From: Viscum album
Lineage: Eukaryota > Streptophyta > Magnoliopsida > Santalales > Viscaceae
Assembly (NCBI GenBank): GCA_963277665.1
Contig: OY728142.1
Location: 6,834,001 to 6,898,000, forward strand
DNA: 64,000 bases
Reading direction: 5' to 3'
Below, piece by piece: positions 56,106 to 64,000 of this stretch (the stretch's first letter is position 1; each line of letters opens with the position of its first letter). Made by a program: the position numbers and the translations under genes. The notes under the pieces were generated by a model. The model was not told the origin of the DNA. It was given only the letters and a program-made list of their open reading frames with translations, and did no database searches.

Positions 56106-56958
56106 TACTGTTGGGCGTGCCTTCGGGATGTCGTTACTTGATACATGCGGTGTCAGGGGGAACATGGTGCTGGGTTACACGACAGAGATTCCGGCATTGA
56201 CTAAAGCAGGTGACACTCCATGGTGGATGCTGAGCACCAGTGGAGTTTGTGTTTATTTGTGCATCGTTCTGTTTACTTCTTTCCTTATAAATTCATTACT
56301 TCTTAAACACTTAAATTAGGTACGCACCATTGGGTGGTATCCTACTGAGATTTGTCTCACACCCTGCACGGGCCCTTCAGGATGCCTGCAGACTTTATGG
56401 ATTAACGTGCTGGAAAGAGGGCAGCTTCAGGATCTGGGTTGTATTAGCTATTGCATGGAGATGTTATGGACCTTTAGGTATTTCCTAGCTTGAGTTTACT
56501 ATGTTTTGCGCACTTTCCTGTATCAGCATGCTTACTTGTTTTGTAGCTACAGTTGGTTATCCATTGGCACCCTTTTTATTTAGATATGTATGACCTGCTT
56601 TGGATGCATGTTTTTTTGTTCAGTAGTAGTTACAAGTGATCATCATGATGTTGTGTTTATTTCTGCTGCTATTGTTTAAATTTATTTCTTCCTCTATTTA
56701 TTGATATTGAATGTGTTTCTACTATGCAGGTCTGGTTTGAGTCTGCTGAGTCATTTATTCCACTGCATCCTTATTGTTATACTTGGACCAGTACCATTAT
56801 TATTATCCTCAAAGAGGGTGTATCCTCCCCCACTATACCTATAAGACCCTCGCTGCTAGTCAGAAGCCTTTGGAGTTCGGAGAGGCGTGCCTAAGGTAGT
56901 ATCACCCAACCTATTTAGCACTGTTCGGGTGGTTGTTTGGGTTCGGGTCATTACAAAG

Positions 56959-56970
56959 TGGTATCAGAGG
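56959..56970 (+). other. Primer-binding site of element D
   Basis: TGGTATCAGAGG, three bases (AAG) after the LTR end, is a near-perfect initiator-Met tRNA primer site as used by Tekay/Del elements. Confidence 0.85.
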
Positions 56971-57892
56971 AGTTCATGATAAGGATCTAGTAGCAGTGTT
57001 TTGCTGGATACTGATGAGATTGAGCCTTCTCTTTTATTTTATGCTGGTTTTACTAATTGGGATATGGTAGACTGGAGATAGGTTGTTATTGGAACTGGGT
57101 TTCTAGCTTGTTCTTGGGTTCCTGCAGCCCCAGGTATGACGGATGGACCAAGTTACCTTGGGTGGGAATTGTTGTTTTATTTTTTCTTATATTACAATTT
57201 ATATGATTTCCACCTTGGTGTCTCACTTGGTGTGTGATGTTATTGATTGTGATATGTGGCCCTTGACCCGGTGCGGTAAGGGAGAATTGGACCTTGGCCC
57301 GGTATGGAAAGGATTGTTTTCTTGGATTTTGATAGACACGTTTTAGGGTATTTCAATTTCATAACTGCACGTATGCTTTGTGATGTGATAATACCGTGTG
57401 AAGAAAATTCCAACTGCGATGCTTTGTATTCCTGAAATGTGAAAAATTGAAATTCCTGATAGAATTTCTTGTTTGTTGAAATGTGTATTCCCTTCTGTAT
57501 ATATTGTAGAATTGCATGCGATAGGGAATTTGGGTCTGTCTCTTGTATGAGCAGGCGGGTAGTATTAGTTGAGGTGATTTTGATCACCAGTATTGGGAGA
57601 CTCGGTCATCGGTTTGAGGAAACGTTGGTTGTTAGGACAGGCTAGCCCGAGGTACTTTTGATACTTGGCTCTGTTAAGGGCGGGTAAGGAGGCCATGAGG
57701 CCAGGATGCTGTGGTCATGGGTTGCGGTGGGGGGAGAGTAAGGATAGTTGTTTTATGCTACCTCTTTACTACTTTCCTTATTTTCATTGAATTTATATTT
57801 ATATATAAATATATTATCTGTCTGACCATTTATGGTATTCATCAGGTTCCTCATACATGTCTTGATGGATCATTAGGAAAGTGAAGATACAA
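56971..57892 (+). other. Leader of element D
   Basis: Untranslated sequence between primer site and gag. I find no conserved protein motif; frames at 57,143-57,346 and 57,240-57,587 overlap on opposite strands and look accidental. There is a small internal echo: 'ggcccttgacccggtgcggtaa' and 'ggaccttggcccggtatggaaa' near 57,257 and 57,288. Confidence 0.5.
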
Positions 57893-58990
57893 TGTCGCAG
57901 GTGCAGGATCAGGATCAGTATCTGGTGTAGGTAGAGTAGGAGCCGAAGGTACAAGCTCAGGGATAGGATCAGGTCCATGATTTAGTGCAGCTGGGACAAT
58001 AGTCAGGTTTGGCAGCGTTTGGACCATGGCTCGATGAGTAGCTCTGAGCTAGCTCGGTGCGTGTCTTGTAGGCGATCGACAAAAGCATATAGGGTATAGA
58101 GCCATCTATGGAATATCTGATGCGGGAGTTCTAATCGCATCACCCGCCGCTTTTTTAGTGTAATGGTGGTCTACAGGAGGCTAAGAACTAGATAGAGTGT
58201 ATGCAGATGATCTTTGAGTAGCTCGAGATGCCTCCAGGGTAGAGGGTCAAGATGGCGACATACATTCTGTGAGGACCAGAAAAGCATTGGTGGGATGTGC
58301 AGGTTCAGGCACGCCGGCATGAGGGACTAGCATGGAAGGACTTTGAGGGCAGGTTCTTCAAGCACTTTTACCCAGAGACACTGAGATCTGAGAGAGCTCA
58401 GGAGTTCTTGAGTCTTAATCAGGGAGACATGTCTGTCATGGACTATGCAGCTACTTTCACTGAGTTGTCTCGCTTTGCACCTAGTATGGTAAGCGATGAT
58501 GCGGCTAGGGTGAGGTGCTTCGAGGATGGCTTAAGACACGCCATTCGGGTCCAGGTGAATATTTTCAGGCTGGGTACTTTTTCAGAGGTGGTGAATCAGG
58601 TGCTCATAGTGGAGGGAAACCAGAGGGATAGGCCTCAGGTTAGCCGGATAATGGCTTCAGGTGAGGGTTCAAATAGCAGGAAGCGAGGATGGGATGAGGT
58701 CTAGTGGGGAAGTCAGGCCAAGGACTCAGCTAGACCACCTCATAGAAGTTCTTTAGTGGTTTTCTTTCAGTGTCGACAACCAAAGAATGTTCGGACTCAG
58801 TACGATAGGCCTCCAAAGGAGTTCCAGGCATGTGGATAGGTCAGGAACCTTGAGAGGTTTTGCAGGTATCTTTCTCAGACAGTCGGAAGACAAGGACCAG
58901 GATAGACAGTGGCATCCGGAGTTGGTTCAGGTTTGGTACTGGGAGAGTATAGCTGAGATTCAGCTATACATGGAGGACATGACAGAGATA
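57893..58990 (+). pseudogene. gag: Gag of element D (retrotransposon gag domain and zinc knuckle), ruin
   Basis: One frame runs from ATG at 57,893 (MSQVQDQDQYLV). The first 130 codons hold about fifteen stops, mostly TAG or TGA where Gln, Trp or Arg is expected. 58,297-58,704 is an open 135-codon stretch: LAWKDFEGRFFKHFYPETLR, SERAQEFLSLNQGDMSVMDY, ATFTELSRFAPSMV, VRCFEDGLRHAIRVQV. This is the core of the retrotransposon gag domain in Tekay/Del form. KHWWDVQVQARRHEGLA precedes it. Near 58,768 FQCRQPKNVRTQYDRP is a degenerate CCHC knuckle (two Cys kept, His and last Cys lost). After about 58,990 the frame dissolves without protease. Confidence 0.85.
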
Positions 58991-59311
58991 GCGAGATCCA
59001 GCTGAGGGGTCAGTGGAAAATGGCTGGAGCAGCACCGCAGGGAGGTCAGGCATCATGAAGCCATACATCAGACCAGGTGCACACTGTGGAGCTGCCAGAG
59101 GCTGAACAGGCTGATGAGTCAATGACGGTTAGAGGTACGCTACTGGTGTGGCCGTGATTTCCATGTTTCCTTTTTGGCATGACCTTTTGAGGCATGTCCA
59201 TTTTGAGTGCACTGGATGCACATGATCTATGTGGACTGACTAGGTGCTAGTCAGTGGGATTGGCACCATATCGGGTGTGTGATATATTTATATATGTGTA
59301 TGATATGCGTA
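58991..59311 (+). other. Degenerate sequence after gag of D
   Basis: In the gag frame this gives 'GTLLVWP', a stop, 'FPCFLF' and 'DAHDLCGL' near 59,135-59,240, which might be the last trace of a protease start, but the catalytic motif is not visible. No RT or integrase motif occurs before the PPT. Confidence 0.35.
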
Positions 59312-59455
59312 GCATCAGGGGAATTGAGGATGGGGGTTAATTGAGGTTCCTTGGGCATCTGGGCATCGAGGATGCAGGTTACTTGAGGTGCCTTGGGAAT
59401 TGGGGCATCGATGATGCGGGTTACTTGATGTGCTAGGCACCAGGACATCATGGAG
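59312..59455 (+). repeat. Approximately 41-bp tandem repeat in 3' part of D
   Basis: Units begin near 59,312, 59,361, 59,404 and 59,443 with 'gggcatcgaggatgcaggtt' and continue 'acttgaggtgccttgggaat'. They stand where pol should be, between gag and the 3' LTR. Confidence 0.7.
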
Positions 59456-59757
59456 GCGAACACCGATGTGGTGCGGGATACGTTGGGTGTTGGGAACGAC
59501 ACAAGAGCACCAATGAGGCATAGGAGTGACAATGCATCACGGAAGGACTATGTGTCCAAAAAAAAGGTTATTGAACCTTTGTTTGTTTTAAGTTTTGTCA
59601 TGTTGAGACTGAGTTAGGCGATTCCTAAGGTGGGGAGCCCCCTTGAAGATTTTAGGCAGGACCTTTGAGACTGGGGAAGTCCGGGTTACTTTGATCGGGG
59701 TGGTATTTTCGGTGCCATATCCGGTATTCATTTAATAACTCAGGGAAAAGCTATATT

Positions 59758-59769
59758 AAGGTGGGGAGA
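59758..59769 (+). other. Polypurine tract of D
   Basis: AAGGTGGGGAGA, directly before the 3' LTR, is a clear plus-strand primer tract and confirms the forward orientation. Confidence 0.8.
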
Positions 59770-59770
59770 T

Positions 59771-62518
59771 TTTAAGAATCCGGGTTTTTAGAACGGGTCA
59801 AAATCCAGACCCTGTTTGAATTTTTAACTTGTCCCTGAGAAAACTGGAGAAACTGGGTAGTTTCTGGAAATTTCCAGACTACACGTCGTGTACTTTTAAG
59901 TACACGATGCATATAGGTTAGGCGAGTGTCGTCCGTTTTCTCACCGATTACATGTTGTGTGATGACCGTGTACAAATTTCTTACTACACGGCGTATAGTT
60001 ATCGACACGCAATGTACCCTTGACCGTATGGAGGCCATACATGGTGTGTAGGCCTGTTTCCTGGGTGGAATCGTTTAAACCAAGTACATGTCATGTCCTC
60101 CTTAGACATGCTATGTATTCTAGTCGTGTATTATGGATATACATGGCATGTGGGTAAGTCGGCGAGGAAGAGAAGAAAAACTAAGTACACATCGTGTACC
60201 CCTAGGTAAACGTCATGTACTCATGTCAGCAGGTTCTAGATAGTAAGTTGGTGGAATTTTAGCCGTCTTATTAACAGTAAAATGATACACGGCGTGTAGT
60301 CCTAAAGTACGCGCCGTGTAGTTTCTTTTTTCACTAAAATGGGCAGCAGCCTCGTATTGAGGCAGAACCTCAATTTTTGCGTTGGGTTGAGCGGGGAGAG
60401 CCATCCGGGATTTCAATCCTCTCCCATTTCTTCGTCCGAACTCTATTTTGATCACTGATTGATCCGTTGGAACCCCCTCAGTAAGGCCTCGATTCATATT
60501 GAGTTGTTTTGTTTGATTTATCTTCTAGAAAAAGTTATTTGGGTTTGAGTAGTTTTGATTCTTTTATAGATCTACCGCATTTTAGACCTAATTGGAGGAT
60601 GTCATTAAAGGAGTGTCATCGTACGAGTATCAGGTAGGTGGTGCATACCACTTTTTGTGTTTTCGTGATCATTTGGGTGATGCGGCCTTCGACGCATTTT
60701 TCGTTATTCTGAGAAGGACCCATTTTTTATCTGATATTGCATATTACATTATTTATGGACCTATGGGATACCTTTGGGTATGCCCAATTACTTGTGTTGC
60801 TTGAGAAGGGTAGGGTGAGTGCTCGTTGCTCATCGGGGAATTTTGGTCGGGGGTGCCAAAATGGTATTAATTGGATTTTTTTGTTCTAAACTATTGAGTT
60901 TAGTTTACTGAAACTTAATATGATTTGCTAGAGGCATTCAATACCTTAGTGTTTTTGATTGATAACCATTGGGTTAGGGTAATTCTACTGCTAGAATGTT
61001 TTGCCTGTTTATGTGTTCTATTTAAATATGTTATATATGTAATTTATAGATTGCATATAAGGGAACCTTTGGGTTGTGTTGGGCATGACCCGGATATTCT
61101 TGAGTGATGCTGATCATAGGTTGGGCTTGGACTGGGTTACGTTGGGTGGTTCTGACCACCAGATTGGGCATCATGGGCATTAGATTGAGGCAGGATGACT
61201 GTCAGGATGGGCATGGCACAGGTTACTGGGATGGAAATGCCATCAGACTTGAGCAGCATGGTCGTAGGGACACGAGCTGTCAGAGTTTTTGTATCTTGGG
61301 TACTATTTTGACGATTACCACTCACCCACAAACTTTGAGTAGTGTGCACACAGAGAGACTCCGTGATGAGGTGGTTTTGACCACTCGTGTGGGTAGAGGT
61401 CCCTGTTAGTTGTAGTTTAGGTACTATTGGTTGGGGGTGCTTGTCATAGGAATCCACGTGGAAGGTGAGGAGCCTTTAGGGGATAGCATTGAAGCTATCG
61501 GATTTGGGGGAAGGGGCTCCCCATTATTTGAGGGAAGACATCGCTGTCCCTCTGGGTACTTTATTTGAGGGTAGACATCATTGTCCCTCCAGTTATGTTA
61601 TTTGAGGGAAGACATCGTTGTCCCTATGGTTACTTATTTGAGGACAGACATCATCGTTCCTCCAGATTACTACTGTTGGGCATGCCTTCGGGAAGTCGGT
61701 ACTTGAGACACGCGGTGTAAGGGGGCACAAGGTGCCAGGTTACACGACAGAGATTCCGACGTTGGCTGAAACAGGTGACACTCCATGGTGGCTGCTGAGC
61801 ACCGGTGGAGTTTGTGTTTATTTTTTCATCATTATGTTTACTATTTTCCTTATAAATGCATGACTTCTTAAACACTTATATTAGGTATTCACCATTGGGT
61901 GGTATCCTACTGAGATTTGTATCACACCCTACACTGGCCCTTTGAGATGCGTGCAGACTTTATGGATTTACGTACTGGAAAGAGTCCAGCTTCAAGGTCT
62001 GGGTTGTATTAGCTATTGCATAGAGATGGTATGGACCTTGAGGTCTTTCCTAGCTGGAGTTTACTATGTTTTGTGTACTTTCCTGTATCAGCATGCTTAC
62101 TTGTTTTGTAGCTATAGTTGGTTAGCCAATGGTGCCCTTTTTATTTAGATATGTATGACCTACTTTGGATGCATGTTTTGTTTTTCAGTAGTAGTTACAA
62201 GTGATCATCATGTTGTTGTGTTTATTTCTGCTGCTGTTGTTTACATTTATTGCTTCTGCTATTTATTGATATTGAATGTGTTACCGCTCTGTGGGTCTCT
62301 TCAAGTCTGCTGAGTTATTTATTCTGCTACATCTTTATTGTTATACTTGGACCATTACCATTATTATTATCCTCCGAGAGGGTATATCCTCCCCACTATA
62401 CCTATAAGACCCTCGCTTCTAGTAGGCAGCCTTTGGTGTTCGGGGAGGTGCGCCTAAGGTAGTAGCACCCGACCCATTTAGCACTGTTCGAGTGGCTATT
62501 CAGGTCTGGGTCATTACA
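59771..62518 (+). repeat. 3' LTR of element D
   Basis: It matches 54,203-56,955 throughout. It starts TTTAAGAATCC (TGTAAGAACTC in the partner) and ends 'gggtcattaca'. It contains the palindrome region (59,880-60,325) and the 37-bp repeats (61,524-61,671). The target duplication AATTG follows. Confidence 0.9.
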
Positions 62519-64000
62519 AATTGTTTTAAAAGTACATATAGTTAAAATATTATTATTGATACAATTTAGGTTATTAGAATAAATTTTATATTGAATTATG
62601 ATATAATAACTTTTTATACTTAAGAAACACAATTCTTTGGAAAATGGATTTTCATCAGGTTTTCGATTTTAATATTAAATTAAATTCCATCTCTTTTGTG
62701 AATTAAATTTCATAAAATGGATTAAATGTACATAATTACAATAATTAATATTATTTTATAATTTTATCTTAATTTTTTTTCATAATGAATAGTAAAAATA
62801 ATAAAAATTGGTCACCATGGTTAAGGTTGAAATAGGTTTGTTAGGGGTTAAACTAAATAGATAAGGATTAAATTAACCTAAAAACTTCTCTAAATTATAT
62901 TTTATCTCCATATTTCTACCATATATCATATAATATTTGGGAATGGTCCATTTTAGATCGATTTTTTGTGAATTATATATTAATATATTTTATTCTTTTC
63001 AAAAATTCCAAGTGGGTCCTCTCCCGCACTTATAAAATTACAACCCCTCTCCTCTCTTATTAGCACTTAATGAGACTTTTGGTTTAGAAAATCCCTACCC
63101 AAATATGTTAATTACATCACTCCCCATGACCTAAAGTCCTTATTTTTATAATAAAACCATCCTAGCTAGGATTTAGTTATAAACCTAATTAGGTTGTCTA
63201 TAGAAGAGGTATAGTTCTTAACCATGCGTTTTTGTTTTATTTCTTATTATACCTCCTCAAAATATTATTACACCATGATGAAATAATATAAAAAATATTT
63301 TACATATACTTATATGTTATTATTTTAATTCCAAAAACTATAACCATCTTCTCTTCCATCATATAGGAAACGAAACCATCGATTGTGTGTGTGGTGGACT
63401 ACCACCTCACATATCAGTGTAATTTATTTTCCATAACTACCTCTCATGACTGGATATAATAATGGATTTAATATATATATATATATATATTATTTATTAC
63501 ATAATTATACTTTTTAAATTATAATATCATATCTACCTTCTTACCTTCCAATCAATTTGAAAACGATAACGTCGCTCGTTCATATATGTGGACTACCACC
63601 TCCACGAAGCGATGTGATTTGTTTTTCATTACCATTTTACATGGATGGTAATAAGGATGTATTTAATTAATATATATTATTTATAATATATAATAATAAT
63701 TCATTAAATATGAATTATTTTTTATGTTTCTTTCATTTCATCCATTGAAAAATGAAAAAAGTGTTCATGCGTATGTATGGCCTACCATCTCCATGAATGG
63801 TGTAATTCATTTTTCTATATTTAAATTTTATGTATGACTTAAAATATATATATAAGGAATATATATGATATTTATATCATGATATACATTATTAATATCA
63901 AGGAACCATGATCAAAGTACAAGGACCAAAACTACCAAACCAAAACATATATGAAAATCAATGTAGTTATCTCCCGAAATAATGATTTTAATAAAGAATT
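62519..64000 (+). repeat. LTR3, second part, running off the window
   Basis: It resumes at 'aattgttttaaaagt' and follows LTR1 in step: TATA box at 63,031, 'gtatagttcttaaccatgcg' near 63,210, the three 190-bp units at 63,360-63,820, ending at the equivalent of LTR1 position about 7,370. About 1.8 kb of the LTR lies beyond the window. Confidence 0.85.
63031..63038 (+). promoter_or_regulatory. TATA box of LTR3
   Basis: TATAAAAT after 'agtgggtcctctcccgcact'; same position as in LTR1 (6,407) and LTR0 (1,531). Confidence 0.45.

Larger units (their letters stand above)
54203..56955 (+). repeat. 5' LTR of element D
   Basis: It begins TGTAAGAACTCAGG and ends 'gggttcgggtcattaca'. It has a palindrome-rich first part (54,310-54,760), middle part with several 'gttgggcatggcc' repeats (55,515-55,660), and 37-bp tandem repeats (55,959-56,105). 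Frames of 60-101 codons inside have equivalents in the other LTR (for example 55,540-55,845 and 61,104-61,409). They are LTR copies with no recognised domain. Confidence 0.9.
54203..62518 (+). mobile_element. Element D: gag-only LTR retrotransposon (TR-GAG-like), nested in LTR3
   Basis: LTRs of 2,753 and 2,748 bp (54,203-56,955; 59,771-62,518) flank an internal region of only 2.8 kb with PBS, a gag ruin and PPT but no RT, RNase H or integrase. A perfect 5-bp target duplication AATTG lies at 54,198-54,202 and 62,519-62,523. LTRs differ by about 10-12 percent by eye. The gag is of Tekay/Del type, so mobilisation by an autonomous Tekay-like element is likely. Whether pol was lost in this copy or in the whole subfamily cannot be seen from one copy. 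Confidence 0.9.
46205..64000 (+). mobile_element. E2: second Tekay/Del-type element, 5'-truncated and running off the window
   Basis: It has a 5'-truncated LTR (46,205-48,513), PBS, gag-pol ruin in the same order as E1, PPT, and LTR3 from 53,533. LTR3 is split by element D (54,203-62,518) and continues to the window end. It belongs to the same family as E1, aligned over the whole internal region with different stops, so it is an independent insertion or one unit of a tandem array produced by LTR recombination. Confidence 0.8.

Noticed and set aside
1..64000. Novel defence or other intact multigene system
   Set aside because: Every coding segment belongs to broken retrotransposons; no open operon-like or gene-cluster arrangement exists on either strand.

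Overview
This window reads as a heterochromatic, transposon-filled stretch of a flowering-plant nuclear genome. I see no intact host gene, rRNA gene, genuine tRNA gene or CRISPR array. All recognisable coding sequence is decayed retrotransposon sequence of plant lineages (Tekay/Del chromovirus and Tat/Ogre-like Ty3/gypsy) plus non-autonomous CACTA-type DNA transposons. The number of in-frame stops, many of the TAG/TGA kind expected from cytosine deamination, and the nesting suggest a large, methylated, slowly purged genome. The species cannot be named from the sequence.

Layout. 1-2,790: diverged LTR of the same family as the later long LTRs. 2,811-5,219: AT-rich DNA with little that is recognisable. 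5,220-46,036: Tekay/Del-like element E1, made of LTR1 (5,220-9,137), gag-pol ruins (about 9,640-14,130) and LTR2. LTR2 starts at 14,156 and is split by two insertions. The first is a 1.66-kb CACTA-like element A (15,311-16,969, target duplication ATA). The second is a 26.3-kb Tat/Ogre-like retrotransposon B (17,124-43,421, target duplication ATAGT). Removing both leaves LTR2 about 3,912 bp long against 3,918 bp for LTR1. 46,205-64,000: second Tekay/Del-like element E2, with a 5'-truncated LTR (46,205-48,513), gag-pol ruins (about 49,010-53,500) and LTR3 from 53,533 to beyond the window. LTR3 is split by gag-only element D (54,203-62,518, target duplication AATTG).

Element B lies on the minus strand. 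Its order 5' to 3' is: LTR (40,830-43,421), PBS, decayed upstream ORF, CACTA-like element C inserted in its 5' region (37,526-39,900), a very long gag frame (37,181 to about 31,520) with an Glu-Gly-Pro-Pro repeat region, protease, acidic linker, reverse transcriptase, RNase H, integrase, two sets of tandem repeats, an antisense (plus-strand) gene ruin with a plant mobile domain and coiled coil, PPT, LTR (17,124-19,741). Protease and RT active-site aspartates have become asparagine.

Inferred history, oldest first: the long-LTR Tekay-like family; A and B into LTR2; C into B; D into LTR3. By eye, LTR divergence follows this order (E1 pair most diverged, B less, D least). The most interesting items are the 26-kb element B (giant gag frame, antisense gene with its own TATA box, 3' tandem repeats), gag-only element D, and the palindrome clusters that appear independently in B, in D and at the ends of A and C. 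I found no evidence of a novel functional (for example defence) system.
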